A stretch of DNA of 64,000 nt from NCBI GenBank assembly GCA_030427205.1, contig JAUHXC010000016.1:124001-188000 (forward strand), given 5' to 3'. Below, piece after piece: positions 42,172 to 51,417 of the stretch. The position numbers and the translations under genes were made by a program. Position 1 is the stretch's first letter. Each line of letters begins with the position of its first letter. The stretch comes from a bacterium (GTDB lineage: Bacteria; Myxococcota_A; Bradymonadia; UBA7976; UBA1532). Below the pieces are notes generated by a model that had not been told where the DNA came from, searched no databases, and saw only the letters and a list, made by a program, of their open reading frames with translations.

Positions 42172-42687
42172 ATGGCCGATCGACCGAGCTGGCGGGATAT
42201 GGACCGCAAGCGTGACAAGAGCGCGCATCGCCGCGAGGAGCGCACCGGGCGCGGCCGCGGACCGCGGGTGGACAGCGCGACGGCGGCGTACAAGCGCAAG
42301 CTGGACGCGTTCTTCGATCACGGGGTGGTGCCCGAACACCTCAAGGACAAGCTGCCGGCGGGCGAGTCGGACGGACCGGGGCCGCGGCAGAAGCTGCTGC
42401 GCGATATCCGCGACGCCAAGAATACCCGGGCGCTCGAGAAGGCGGTCGACAAGCTGCGCAAGGACTTCGGCATGCCCGAAGACATGGAGATCCTGCTGCG
42501 GGTGCTCGAACACTCCAAGGATCCGGTGCTGTTCGAGGCGCTGCAGCTCATCGAGCAGTATGTCGACTCGGGTCAGCAGGTGCCGCGCAAGCCGCGCTTC
42601 GTCGAGCGGCTCAAGGGGCTGGAGTTCAGCTCGTTCGATCCGCGGGTGCAGCGCAAGGCGGTGGCCCTGGCCAATCGGCTGCGGTGA
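42172..42687 (+). CDS. Conserved-looking basic hypothetical protein
   Basis: Encodes 171 residues; GGAGG precedes the ATG. The first 40 residues are highly basic (RKRDKSAHRREERTGRGRG), the rest helical with AAYKRKLDAFFDHGVVPEHLKDKLP and GMPEDMEILLRVLEHSKDPVLFEALQLI (shown in part). The basic tail suggests RNA or DNA contact. No family is recognised. Its stop overlaps the GTG start of the LysR gene by four bases, so the two are translationally coupled. Confidence 0.75.
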   Translation: MADRPSWRDMDRKRDKSAHRREERTGRGRGPRVDSATAAYKRKLDAFFDHGVVPEHLKDKLPAGESDGPGPRQKLLRDIRDAKNTRALEKAVDKLRKDFGMPEDMEILLRVLEHSKDPVLFEALQLIEQYVDSGQQVPRKPRFVERLKGLEFSSFDPRVQRKAVALANRLR

Positions 42688-43580
42688 ACCTGCCCGACCT
42701 CGACTCGCTGCGCTGTGTGCTCGCCGCGGCCGAGTCAGCCAGCTTTCGCGCCGCGGCCGCCCGGGTCGGGCTCTCACCGGCGGCGTTCAGCGAGCGCATC
42801 AAGCGCCTCGAAGACCAGCTCGAGACGACGTTGTTCGTGCGCGGCGGGCGGCAGGTCGAGCCGACACCCGCCGGTCGACGCCTGATCGGGCCCGCCCGGG
42901 ACGCGATCGCCGCGGCCGCTCGCTGTATCACCCAGGCCCGCGGCGAGGGTCGCCCGCCGCCGTTCCGCCTGCGTCTGGGCACCCGATTCGAACTGGGCTT
43001 GTCATGGCTGGTGCCGGCCCTCGACGGGCTGCGGGTGGCGCGGCCCGAGCGCACGATCGATCTCTACTTCGGCGAGAGCGACGCGCTCTTCGATCGGCTC
43101 AACGCCGGGCGCCTCGACGGGCTCGTCAGCAGCGTGCGGGTCGACCGTTCGGGGCTGGCCTATGTGCCGCTGCACGAAGAAGACTACGCGCTGTGCGCTG
43201 CGCCGGCCCTGCTGGCCGATCGGGCGCTGCGCGGGCCGGACGACGCGCCCGCGCATCGGCTGATCGATACCCAGCCCGACCTGCCGCTGTTCCGCTATTT
43301 TCGCGACGCGCGCTCGGCCGACGAGGTCTGGGCCTTCGCCGAGGTCGAGCACATGGGCACTATCGCCGCCGTGCGCGCTCGGGTCCGCGTGGGGGCCGGC
43401 GTGGCGGTCCTGCCGCGCTATTTCGTCGCCGACGACCTGTCGACCGGTCGGCTGGTGCAGCTCTTCGACGACACCGAGATGCCCACGGATCGCTTTCGCT
43501 TGTTGTGGCTCGCCGGCGCGCCGCTCGCCCAAGAACTGCGGGCGCTCGGTGAGGCGCTGCGCGGGCGGCCGCTGGCCTGA
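42684..43580 (+). CDS. LysR-family transcriptional regulator
   Basis: Encodes 298 residues from a GTG that overlaps the upstream stop. Residues 3-62 form the LysR winged helix: LRCVLAAAESASFRAAAARVGLSPAAFSERIKRLEDQL (shown here as one run over the limit is avoided: see FRAAAARVGLSPAAFSERI and LFVRGGRQVEPTPAGR). The rest is the two-lobed ligand domain (DLYFGESDALFDRLNAGRLD, LPRYFVADDLSTGRLVQLF). LysR proteins usually control a divergent gene, but here the neighbour upstream is co-transcribed, so the target is unknown. Confidence 0.92.
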   Translation: MNLPDLDSLRCVLAAAESASFRAAAARVGLSPAAFSERIKRLEDQLETTLFVRGGRQVEPTPAGRRLIGPARDAIAAAARCITQARGEGRPPPFRLRLGTRFELGLSWLVPALDGLRVARPERTIDLYFGESDALFDRLNAGRLDGLVSSVRVDRSGLAYVPLHEEDYALCAAPALLADRALRGPDDAPAHRLIDTQPDLPLFRYFRDARSADEVWAFAEVEHMGTIAAVRARVRVGAGVAVLPRYFVADDLSTGRLVQLFDDTEMPTDRFRLLWLAGAPLAQELRALGEALRGRPLA

Positions 43581-43583
43581 CCG

Positions 43584-43610
43584 GGGCCCGCGGCGCGCCG
43601 CAGCGGGCCC
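43584..43610. terminator. Bidirectional terminator between LysR and EEP genes
   Basis: GGGCCCGC, an 11-base loop and GCGGGCCC form a perfect 8-bp stem three bases past the LysR stop, in the gap to the convergent EEP gene. No T-tract follows. Confidence 0.5.
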
Positions 43611-43671
43611 GCAAGGCATCGCTGCTCGCTCGAGTTCGGCGAGCTGCCAGGGGCTGCCGCCGGTACCCGAG

Positions 43672-44511
43672 TCAGTCGGCGGGATCAGGCAGCGCGAGGT
43701 CGACCACCACCGGCAGGTGATCCGATCGACCCCGTTGGACGACCCGGGCGTCGAGCAGTCGGAAGTCGGGCCCGTGCATGACATGGTCCAGGTCATGGGT
43801 GATCTCGCCGATCCAGGTGTCCCAGCGCCAGGTGGGGGCGCCCGGCGCGAACAGGGGCAGCGCGTTGATCAGCCCGCGGGCTTCGAGAAACTCGATCGCG
43901 GCGCCGTCGGCGCTCTCGTTGAAGTCGCCCAGGATCACCGTCGGCATGTCGGGTTCGAGGGCTGCCCAGTAGTCGGCGATCTCGGCGCTGTGGATGCGAT
44001 CGTTGTTCCAATAGCCGGCCACGAACGATCCACCGTCGGAGACCGGCGGGCGCAGGTGCAATCCCAAGAGTTGCACGTCGCGGCCGCGGACATCGACGAC
44101 GGCGCGCAGAGCGGGGAACCAGCCCTCGTCCGGCGGTGACAGCGTCTCGACGAAGACGAGCGGCAGGCGCGACAGGATGGCCTGGCCGCCCGCGCCGCGG
44201 CTGTGCACGAAGCGCACATGGGGGTAGTCGGCGATGGCCGGGTCGGAGCCCAGTTCGAAGGCCCAGCGGGGGGTCGTCTCCTGCAGGACGATCACGTCGG
44301 CGTCGTGGGCGAAGACCGCCGCCCGGGTCGCCGGATCGCCGGCGAGGCCGTAGTTGACGTTGTAGGTCACCACCCGCAGGCGCGTCTCGTCGGGTCGGGC
44401 CGTCTGGGGGGTGCGTATGGGCGCGGCGCAGCTCAGCGCGGCGACGATCGCCAGCAGCGCAGCGAGCGGAAGCGTGCCGACCAACGAGAGCGTGGGGCGT
44501 CGGATATGCAT
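43672..44511 (-). CDS. Endonuclease/exonuclease/phosphatase-family lipoprotein
   Basis: Encodes 279 residues from the ATG at 44511 (GAGGGG five bases ahead). The signal ends in the lipobox VAALSC. EEP-fold motifs are intact: VVTYNVNYG, VIVLQETTP (metal-binding Glu), LGLHLRPP, VILGDFNES (catalytic Asp/Asn), DHVMHG and the final RSDHLPVVVDL (Asp-His pair). The family hydrolyses phosphodiesters of DNA, RNA or phospholipids. The lipobox places it in the envelope, so an extracellular nuclease or sphingomyelinase-like role is possible. Confidence 0.88.
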   Translation of the reverse strand: MHIRRPTLSLVGTLPLAALLAIVAALSCAAPIRTPQTARPDETRLRVVTYNVNYGLAGDPATRAAVFAHDADVIVLQETTPRWAFELGSDPAIADYPHVRFVHSRGAGGQAILSRLPLVFVETLSPPDEGWFPALRAVVDVRGRDVQLLGLHLRPPVSDGGSFVAGYWNNDRIHSAEIADYWAALEPDMPTVILGDFNESADGAAIEFLEARGLINALPLFAPGAPTWRWDTWIGEITHDLDHVMHGPDFRLLDARVVQRGRSDHLPVVVDLALPDPAD

Positions 44512-44584
44512 GCCCCTCACGACCGCATGGGACGGCGGATTGTTCCTCTGCACCGGGTTTGCACGGCTTCGTCTCGCGGTCGCA

Positions 44585-45286
44585 TCAGCCTGCGCTGGGG
44601 CGCTCGGCGAGGATGAGGCGGTTCTTGGGGGTGATCTCGGCCGGGATCTGCTGCACGCGCACCGCGTAGCCTTCGCTCTCGAGCCGCACCACCCGGGCGG
44701 CGTCGATGGCGAGATCGACCGCCATCCACGGGGCGAAAGCCGGCACGGGGCAGGTCTCTCGATCGTGGCAGCACGGCAGCACGGCCACCCGGGCCCCCGC
44801 GTGCGCCGCGCGGTCGAGGATGTGATCGGTCAGCACGCCGCAAGCGTGGGCCGAGACGATGAGATCGCCGGCTCCGGGCGCCGCGGCGGTGGGCCAGTCG
44901 TCGAGCGTCGAGATGTCGTCTTCGACGTAGCGCACCCGACCCGCGAGCCGGGGCCAGTGATCGACCAGGGCCGACAGGACGCGCGCGTGGGACGCCGGTC
45001 GGCGTCGATCGAGGCAGATGACCTCGGGGCTGGTGTCGTCGAGCAGCAGCATGATCGCGCCGAGCACGCCGTGCCCCGCCGCCAGATCGAAGATGCGCCC
45101 GCCGCGCATGCGTCGGCGCACCCGCCGGGCCATATGCCACGCCTCGAAGAACTCCTTGCGCGGCAGGCACTCGGCCTCACAGATGGCGCGGGCGATGCGG
45201 TGCTCGAGGGTGTCTTTGGGAAAAAGCGCCAGACCGCGCCGGTTGAGCACGTTGCGCGATCCGCGATCGGGCCGGGGAGCGCTCAT
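44585..45286 (-). CDS. Class I SAM-dependent methyltransferase
   Basis: Encodes 233 residues. The SAM-binding motif I is FDLAAGHGVLGAIML, with a downstream acidic residue in EVICLDRRRP and DLIVSAHACGVLTDHILDRA where a motif IV would be. The layout fits the Methyltransf_32 family, found in glutathione/rRNA-type methylases of unknown substrate. CCHDRETC is an unusual Cys-rich loop. Its ATG lies seven bases after the urocanase stop, so the two genes form an operon. Confidence 0.82.
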   Translation of the reverse strand: MSAPRPDRGSRNVLNRRGLALFPKDTLEHRIARAICEAECLPRKEFFEAWHMARRVRRRMRGGRIFDLAAGHGVLGAIMLLLDDTSPEVICLDRRRPASHARVLSALVDHWPRLAGRVRYVEDDISTLDDWPTAAAPGAGDLIVSAHACGVLTDHILDRAAHAGARVAVLPCCHDRETCPVPAFAPWMAVDLAIDAARVVRLESEGYAVRVQQIPAEITPKNRLILAERPSAG

Positions 45287-45293
45287 CTCGGCG

Positions 45294-47354
45294 TCAATCG
45301 TCGAGCAGCCCGGCGGCGGCCAACGCGTCGTCGATCACGGCGTCGTCGGCGTGCGCCGGCAGCGTGATGCGGGTGCGCCCGTCGCTCTGCATGGCCCGGC
45401 GCGCGGCGAACTCGGCGCCGGCGTTTCGGGCCCAGGCCCGCCGGGCGAGCCCGTTGGCCACGTCCCAGTCGAGCATCGAGTCGGCGCGGCGCGCGGCGTC
45501 GGCGCTGCCGTCGAGCACCAGCCCGAAGCCGCCGTTGACCACCTGACCCCAGCCGACGCCGCCGCCGTTGTGCAGGCTGACCCAGGTGGCCCCGCGCATG
45601 GCGTCGCCGACGAAGTTGTGCACCGCCATGTCGGCGCAGAAGCGCGAGCCGTCGCGGATGTTGGCCGTCTCGCGCCAGGGGCTGTCGGTGCCGCTGACGT
45701 CGTGATGGTCGCGGCCGAGTACGATCGGGGCGCGGATGGTGCCGTCGGCGATGGCCCGGTTGAACGCGGCGGCGATGGCCCGGCGGCCGGCGTGGTCGGC
45801 GTAGAGGATGCGCGCCTGACTGCCGACCACCATCCGGTTGGCCTCGGCCTCGCGGATCCAGCGCAGGTTGTCGAGCATCTGCTGCCGGATCTCGGCCGGC
45901 GCGTCCTTCGCCTGGGCCTCGATGACATCGGCGGCGATGGCATCACTCTTCTGCAGGTCGGTCGGATCGGCGCTGGTGCAGACCCAGCGGAAGGGACCGA
46001 AGCCATAGTCGAAACACATCGGACCCATGATGTCTTCGACATAGGACGGGTAGCGGAACTCGCGTCCGTCGCCGGCGATGTCGGCGCCCGCCTCGCGGGC
46101 CATGACCAGGAAGGCATTGCCATAGTCCCAGAAGTGCATGCCATTGGCCGACAGTGTATTGATGGCATCCACCTGGCGCCGCAGCGAGCCGTAGACCCGC
46201 TCCTTGAAGCCGGCGGGGTCCTTGGCCATGACATCCCGGGCCGCGTCGAAGTCGAGGCCGGCGGGGTAGTAGCCGCCGCCCCAGGGGTTGTGCAGCGAGG
46301 TCTGGTCCGATCCCAGCTCGATGGGCACGCCGCGCGCGGCCAGCGCCTCCCAGACGTCGACCACGTTGCCCAGGTAGCCGATCGAGACCGCTTCGCGGCC
46401 CTTGCGGGCGCGCTCGATGCGCCCGAGCAGGTGGTCGATGTCGGTGCTGACCTCGTCGACCCAGCCCTGCGCGTGACGCTTGTAGAGCGCGGCGGGGTTG
46501 ATCTCGGCCACCACGCCGATCGCGCCGGCGATCACCGCCGCTTTGGCCTGGGCGCCGCTCATGCCGCCCAGCCCCGAGGTGACATAGACCTTGCCCGCCA
46601 GACCCGCTTCGCCGGTGCCGAGGTACAGCCGGCCCGCGTTGAGCAGCGTGATCGTGGTGCCATGCACGATGCCTTGGGGTCCGATGTACATGAACGAGCC
46701 GGCGGTCATCTGGCCGTAGCTGGTCACCCCCAGCGCGTTGAACCGCTCGAACTCGGGCTGAGTGCTGTAGTTCGGCACCATCATGCCGTTGGTGACCACC
46801 ACCCGCGGCGCGTCGCGATGGCTGGGGAAGAGCCCCAGCGGGTGACCGCTGTAGAGCACAAGCGTCTGCTCGTCGGTCATCTCGGCGAGGTAGCGCATCG
46901 CGAGCCGATACTGGGCCCAGTTCTGGAAGACCGAGCCGTTGCCGCCGTAGGTCACCAGCTCGTAAGGGTGCTGCGCCACCGCCGGATCGAGGTTGTTGTG
47001 GATCATGTGCATGATCGCCGCCGCCTGGGTCGAGTGGGCGGGGTAGTCGCCGATCGGGCGGGCGAACAGGCGCTGGGCGGGGCGCAGGCGGTGCATGTAG
47101 ATGTGGCCGTACTCGGCCAGCTCGCCGGCCAGCTCCGGCGCCATCTCGGCGTGCCATTCGGGCGGCAGATACCGCAGGGCGTTGCGCAGGGCCAGCCCTC
47201 GATCGGCGGCGCTGAGCGCCGGCGTGCGGCGCGGGGCGCGATCGATCTCGGGATCGGTCGGCGGGGCCTTCTCGGGCAGGGTCTCGGGCAGGCCGCGGCG
47301 GATGTCGGCCCGCAGGGTCTCGAGGTCGAGGTCGGCGGCGGGATCGGCGGTCAT
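45294..47354 (-). CDS. hutU: Urocanate hydratase, long form
   Basis: Encodes 686 residues; GGAGACAG precedes the ATG. It matches urocanase throughout: YGGNGSVFQNWAQYRLAMRYL (shown in part), GHPLGLFPSH, TNGMMVPNYS, the NAD-binding loop VTSGLGGMSGAQAKA, IGYLGNVVDVWEAL, ELGSDQTSLHNP, DHHDVSGTDSPWRET and LHNGGGVGWGQ. The enzyme converts urocanate to imidazolone propionate in histidine breakdown. At 686 residues it is longer than the usual bacterial form (about 555) and close to the vertebrate UROC1 size. Other hut genes are not in the window; the next gene is a methyltransferase. Confidence 0.95.
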   Translation of the reverse strand: MTADPAADLDLETLRADIRRGLPETLPEKAPPTDPEIDRAPRRTPALSAADRGLALRNALRYLPPEWHAEMAPELAGELAEYGHIYMHRLRPAQRLFARPIGDYPAHSTQAAAIMHMIHNNLDPAVAQHPYELVTYGGNGSVFQNWAQYRLAMRYLAEMTDEQTLVLYSGHPLGLFPSHRDAPRVVVTNGMMVPNYSTQPEFERFNALGVTSYGQMTAGSFMYIGPQGIVHGTTITLLNAGRLYLGTGEAGLAGKVYVTSGLGGMSGAQAKAAVIAGAIGVVAEINPAALYKRHAQGWVDEVSTDIDHLLGRIERARKGREAVSIGYLGNVVDVWEALAARGVPIELGSDQTSLHNPWGGGYYPAGLDFDAARDVMAKDPAGFKERVYGSLRRQVDAINTLSANGMHFWDYGNAFLVMAREAGADIAGDGREFRYPSYVEDIMGPMCFDYGFGPFRWVCTSADPTDLQKSDAIAADVIEAQAKDAPAEIRQQMLDNLRWIREAEANRMVVGSQARILYADHAGRRAIAAAFNRAIADGTIRAPIVLGRDHHDVSGTDSPWRETANIRDGSRFCADMAVHNFVGDAMRGATWVSLHNGGGVGWGQVVNGGFGLVLDGSADAARRADSMLDWDVANGLARRAWARNAGAEFAARRAMQSDGRTRITLPAHADDAVIDDALAAAGLLDD

Positions 47355-47475
47355 CGTCTGTCTCCGTGCGCGGGCGTCGAAGGACGATGGAGTACACCGC
47401 GCGTCGGTCGCGCGGGCAAGGGATCTGTCGCCCCGCGCCGGATCTCGCGGCGCCGGATCCCGCGCGGCCGCCCGC

Positions 47476-47916
47476 TCAGCTCGGTGGAGGCACCAGATCG
47501 ACCCGCAGGTCGTGCTCGACGCGGTCGTCGAAGATCACCCGCACGGTGCACCAGCCGCGAATCGGGGCGTGCTCGGGCAGGGCGATGCGGGTGAGGTGGA
47601 AGCCGGTGGCCGGATCGTAGTCGAGCGGTCGCTCCCCCGACAGGCCGGGCAACGACGCCGCGATGCGCTCACCGGCCGCGGCCTCGACGGCGACCTCGAT
47701 GGTGCCGCCGGGCGTGGCCCGCGGTGAGACGTGAATGGTCGAGGGCACCGTGAGATCGGCCTCGGCAGCGGCCAGCCGGGCAAAGCCGGCGAGGGCCAGG
47801 GTGAGCAGGGTGGCGACGAGCAGCGTACTGGCCGGCGCCGAGGCGGAGTGGGCGGCGCGGCAGCGAGCGATGCTGTGGACGATACGGTGAGCGATGCTGT
47901 GGGCGAAGAGCGACAT
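47476..47916 (-). CDS. Small secreted protein with a beta-sandwich-like domain
   Basis: Encodes 146 residues from the ATG at 47916, four bases past GGGAGG. The N-terminus is a long signal or membrane anchor with a His-rich start (FAHSIAHRIVHSIARC) and hydrophobic TLLVATLLTLALAGFA. The mature 90 residues (TVPSTIHVSPRATPGGTIEVAVEAAAG through RGWCTVRVIFDDRVEHDL, in parts) look like one Ig-like beta sandwich. Function unknown. The gene lies upstream of hutU on the same strand. Confidence 0.7.
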   Translation of the reverse strand: MSLFAHSIAHRIVHSIARCRAAHSASAPASTLLVATLLTLALAGFARLAAAEADLTVPSTIHVSPRATPGGTIEVAVEAAAGERIAASLPGLSGERPLDYDPATGFHLTRIALPEHAPIRGWCTVRVIFDDRVEHDLRVDLVPPPS

Positions 47917-48033
47917 GGGGCCTCCCGGGGCTGAAGCGGCAAACGCCCGGGAGATTTGCAGCCGCCGTGCCATCAGCTCGAGCAGCCCGAGAGGCCCTCG
48001 CGTGGGCTGGAGAGCCGCCTACAGTCGTCTTCA

Positions 48034-48061
48034 CGATTCGAATCGCAGCTTCGGGTATTCG
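48034..48061 (-). promoter_or_regulatory. Palindromic region upstream of the small secreted protein gene
   Basis: CGATTCGAATCG (48034-48045) is a perfect 12-bp palindrome, and the decamer CGGGTATTCG follows at 48052, forming TTCGGGTATTCGAA, itself an inverted repeat. They lie 118-145 bases before the ATG at 47916. Confidence 0.4.
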
Positions 48062-48079
48062 AAACGTGTCTTCGGCGCC

Positions 48080-48544
48080 TCAGCCCATCGCCCGCAGCAT
48101 GATCGCCCGGATGTCATCGGGGCCGATGGCGTCGGAGACCCAGACCAGCCGCGGATAGCGCGCCTGCAGCCGTCGCCAGCGGGCGGGCTCGCGGGAGAAG
48201 TCGTAGCTGATCAGCGTCGGCACCGCGCCGTGGCCGGCCTCGGCGAGCGCGGCGAGGATGTACAGCCCCTGGTTGTTCTGCAGAAAACGCCAGCCGCGCT
48301 GCGGATCGCCATTGCGCGAGCGGGTGGCCGCCGCGTGGTCGCCCACCAGATCGGCCCGGGGGATGCGGTCGAAGCGCATGTCCAGATAGATCAGGTCGAC
48401 GGCCTCCGCCCGCAGCGCGTCGAGCGCCGCCGCCGCGGAGCGGGCCTGCAGATAGCGCGGCCCCGGCACGAAGTTGGTCATGCTCTCGAGGTACTCGTCG
48501 CCGTCTTCGACGATGAGCACCGTGCGGTCGGTCAGAGCGTCCAT
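48080..48544 (-). CDS. Single-domain response regulator (atypical receiver)
   Basis: Encodes 154 residues; GGAGGGGCG precedes the ATG. It has receiver-fold order: LIVEDGDEYLESM (acidic pair), the phosphoacceptor Asp55 in LIYLDMRFDRIPRADL, and a beta4 Ser in TLISYDFSREP. The loop after Asp55 is expanded by about 25 residues, and the beta5 region LVWVSDAIGPDDI has Asp where the conserved Lys is expected. There is no output domain. Its start lies 13 bases inside the upstream kinase gene. The sigma-54 activator of the same operon has the same LDMRF and Lys loss. Confidence 0.82.
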   Translation of the reverse strand: MDALTDRTVLIVEDGDEYLESMTNFVPGPRYLQARSAAAALDALRAEAVDLIYLDMRFDRIPRADLVGDHAAATRSRNGDPQRGWRFLQNNQGLYILAALAEAGHGAVPTLISYDFSREPARWRRLQARYPRLVWVSDAIGPDDIRAIMLRAMG

Positions 48545-51417
48545 CGCCCCTCCTCGGCGTCGTCTGCTTCGGGCAGCGGCCCGGTCTGGTGATCCGAGCC
48601 GGTGATCGCCGCCCGCTGCGCGGTATCGGCGGTCTCGTCGGCCCGGGGCAGCGTCAGCACCACGGCCTTGGTCCACGGGCTCTCGTCGGGCTCGACGTCG
48701 AGGCTGCCCTCGAACCGGCTGACCAGATCGCCGGTCAACCCCAGGCCATCTTCGATGAACCGGCCGCGCAGCATGTCGGTGGTCAGCGTCTGCGGCGCGC
48801 GGTCGCGCACCCGGAAGCGCAGGCTCGACAGCCCGGTGATCGGATCGTCGTCCTCGTCGACCGCGAGCCCGATCACCACCTCGCCGCCGGCCGACTCGTG
48901 GGCTGCCGCCGCCTGGATGGCGTTGCGGAAGAGGTTGGTGAGGATGTCCTCGAAGGCGACCCGCGGCAGCTCGACGCGCGCCGGCAGCCGCGCCGCGTCG
49001 AGGGCGAGCGGCGCGACGGGCACCTCGGCGAAGCCCGGCTCGCGGCGGGTCCGGTCGAAGATCGCGCGCAGCGCGGCGGGCGTGACGTCGAAGACCTTGA
49101 GCTGATCGAGCAGGCTGCGCAGCGCGCCGAGCCCCTCGACGTTGAGCGACCGCGCAGCGCGGCTCACCGACCGCTTCAGGCTGCCCGACGCCCGCCCGCG
49201 GATCACCGTGCGATCCAGCTCGCCGGCCGCCGACTCGAGCTGGCGGAAGCCGCGCAACAGCGCCGAGAGCGCCGGATCCCGCCGCTCGAGGTTCAGGCGC
49301 CGACCGTGGCTGCGGCCGATCTGCCGCAGCTGCTCGGCGTAGGCCCGCAAGCGATGCACCGCGGCGTCGGCGGCGGGGTCGTCCGCCGGTCCGAGCAGGC
49401 TCTGGCGCACCCAGGCCGCCTTCTGCACCGCGTCTTCACCGCGCACCAACGCCTCGTCGAGGCCGCCGAGCGCGAGGGTATTGTGCTTGAGCACTTCGTG
49501 GCGGATGGCCGACAGCACCCGCTGGACATCGGGGCCGGCTTCGGGGTGGCGGTCGACCAGCTCGGCCACCGTATCGCCGCCCCAGCGCCGCCGCGCGGCC
49601 ACGAGACCCAGCAGCGTCAACCCGGCGAGCCCGGCGCCGCCGATGGCCACCGCGCGCTCGACCCGCGCGTCGAGCTGCGCGCGCAGGCGGTCGAGCCCGG
49701 CCTGCAGCTCGGGCTGATCGACCCGGGCGCCGTGAGCCCGCGCCCGCAGCCTCCACAGCGTCGGCAGGGCCAGCAGGTCGTGCAGCCAGACCGGCTCGCG
49801 CGCCGTCGCGTCGATGCGCAAGAGCGGCAGCACCGCGGCGCTCTCGCCCCGATCGGCCGCGGTCTGCAGGTGCCGCCGCGCCGCCTCGACCCGGCCGGCG
49901 TCCAGCAGCGTGCGGCCCAATACGGTGTGCAGGCGCGGCTGGTCCGGCTCGTCACGCAGCGCCGATTCGAAGGCGGCGATCCCGTCGTCGGTGCGCCCCA
50001 GCTTGAGGAAGATATAGCCCTCGAGGCCCAGCACCTCCGCCCCGCGATCGGCCTCGGGCACCGACGCGAGGGCGGCCAGCGCCGCGCCGGGATCACCCAG
50101 CTGAAGCTGCGCCCGCGCGCGGGCCAGGGCCGCGCCGACGCCCGCATCGTCTTCGGTTCGGGTATCCGGCGGCGGCGCCGGCAAGGCGCGGGTCAGCTCG
50201 AGCTCCAGCTGGCGCAGGCGGTCGTCGGGCGCGTCCTCGGGCAGCGCCGCCAGACCCAGGCGCACCCGGCGCAAGGCCCGCGGCAGATCGCCAGCCGACT
50301 GCCACGCGCGGGCGATGCGCAGGTGCAGGTGGCTCCACTCGGGGCGCGCGTCGAGCGCGCGCTCCCACATCAGCGCGGCGTCGGCCGACTGGCTGCGGGT
50401 GTGATACAGGTCGCCCAGCGCGCGGGCCGCGCGGGCCTGGCTGCCGTCGAGCACCAGCGCCCGCAAGTAGGCCACCTCGGCCGCCGGCGGGTCGTCGAGC
50501 GCCATCCGCGCGTCGCCCAGATCGGCGTAGGCGTCCGGATAGCCCGGCGCCTGCCGGATCACCTCGGCCAGCAGCCGCAGCGCCTCTTCGGGCTGATCGG
50601 CTTCGAGGGCCGCCCGGGCGCTCTCCCGCTGGGCGCGCACCGCGTCGGAGGGGGCGCCGCCGCTGCGGGTGAGACCGTAGCGGCGGGCGAGTCGCTCCGC
50701 CTCGAGCTCGCGGACCCGGCGGCGCGCCTCGGCGGCGGCGGGGGAGGGGGGCTTGACCCGCCGATACCACTCCAGCGCGGTCTGCAGCTCGCCGCGATCC
50801 CGCTCGAAGTCGCCCAGCTCGATGGCCAGCGCGTCGTCGATGGGTCCCTGCGCCAGCCGCTCGGTGTAGAAGTCCCGCGCGGCCGCGAAGAGGTGCCGGC
50901 GGGCGGCGACGCGGGCCTGCCGCACGATGATGGCCGGGTCGTTGTCCCGGCGCATGCGCAGGCGGGCCAGCAGCGCCGCGGCCCGCTCGAGTCGGCGCGG
51001 GTCGTCGCTCTCGCTGAGCAGATCGGCCAGATTGTGCAGCGCCGTCGCCCGGCGCGGGCTCAGCCGCAGCGCCTCTTCGAAGTAGCGCTCGGCGTCGACC
51101 CGATTGCCCAGCTTGAAGCTGGTGAAGCCCAGGTTGTCGGCGATCTCGGGATCGGTCGGATCGAGCGCGTAGGCCTCACGGAACGCCTCGTGGGCGTCGG
51201 GCGTCTCGCCCTCGCGCAGCAGCCGCAGACCCAGCGCGTTGCGATCGCGCGCGGCGGCGCGGGCGGCCTCGGCGAAGATGTCGCCCAGCGGTCGCCCGGC
51301 GTCCGGCGGCGGCCCGGCGTCGTAGGGATCGATCGGCCCGGCGGCGTTCAGCGCGCCGGTCAGCGCCAGGACGCCGCCCAGCCCGGCGACGAGCCGGCGA
51401 GCCACGGCCCGCATCAC
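48532..51417 (-). CDS. Histidine kinase with periplasmic TPR sensor
   Basis: Encodes 961 residues; the GTG at 51417 overlaps the activator stop, and an ATG at 51414 is also possible. A signal peptide is followed by TPR repeats to about 560 (AFREAYALDPTDPEIADNLGF, AERYFEEALRLSPRRATALHNLA, in parts), one membrane segment near 586-610 (GGAGLAGLTLLGLVAARRRW) and a cytoplasmic kinase. The H-box is divergent, IRHEVLKHNTLAL, with His640 the likely phosphorylated residue. The N-box EDILTNLFRNAIQA (Asn832) is clear, the G1 box is degenerate (VRDRAPQ), and G2 is DGLGLTGDLVSRFEG. A TPR array outside the membrane suggests it senses a protein or peptide. Partners are in the same operon. Confidence 0.85.
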   Translation of the reverse strand: MMRAVARRLVAGLGGVLALTGALNAAGPIDPYDAGPPPDAGRPLGDIFAEAARAAARDRNALGLRLLREGETPDAHEAFREAYALDPTDPEIADNLGFTSFKLGNRVDAERYFEEALRLSPRRATALHNLADLLSESDDPRRLERAAALLARLRMRRDNDPAIIVRQARVAARRHLFAAARDFYTERLAQGPIDDALAIELGDFERDRGELQTALEWYRRVKPPSPAAAEARRRVRELEAERLARRYGLTRSGGAPSDAVRAQRESARAALEADQPEEALRLLAEVIRQAPGYPDAYADLGDARMALDDPPAAEVAYLRALVLDGSQARAARALGDLYHTRSQSADAALMWERALDARPEWSHLHLRIARAWQSAGDLPRALRRVRLGLAALPEDAPDDRLRQLELELTRALPAPPPDTRTEDDAGVGAALARARAQLQLGDPGAALAALASVPEADRGAEVLGLEGYIFLKLGRTDDGIAAFESALRDEPDQPRLHTVLGRTLLDAGRVEAARRHLQTAADRGESAAVLPLLRIDATAREPVWLHDLLALPTLWRLRARAHGARVDQPELQAGLDRLRAQLDARVERAVAIGGAGLAGLTLLGLVAARRRWGGDTVAELVDRHPEAGPDVQRVLSAIRHEVLKHNTLALGGLDEALVRGEDAVQKAAWVRQSLLGPADDPAADAAVHRLRAYAEQLRQIGRSHGRRLNLERRDPALSALLRGFRQLESAAGELDRTVIRGRASGSLKRSVSRAARSLNVEGLGALRSLLDQLKVFDVTPAALRAIFDRTRREPGFAEVPVAPLALDAARLPARVELPRVAFEDILTNLFRNAIQAAAAHESAGGEVVIGLAVDEDDDPITGLSSLRFRVRDRAPQTLTTDMLRGRFIEDGLGLTGDLVSRFEGSLDVEPDESPWTKAVVLTLPRADETADTAQRAAITGSDHQTGPLPEADDAEEGRWTL

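Noticed and set aside
42684..43580. LysR regulator as controller of the EEP lipoprotein gene
   Set aside because: The two genes are convergent and separated by a hairpin terminator; LysR targets are usually divergent.
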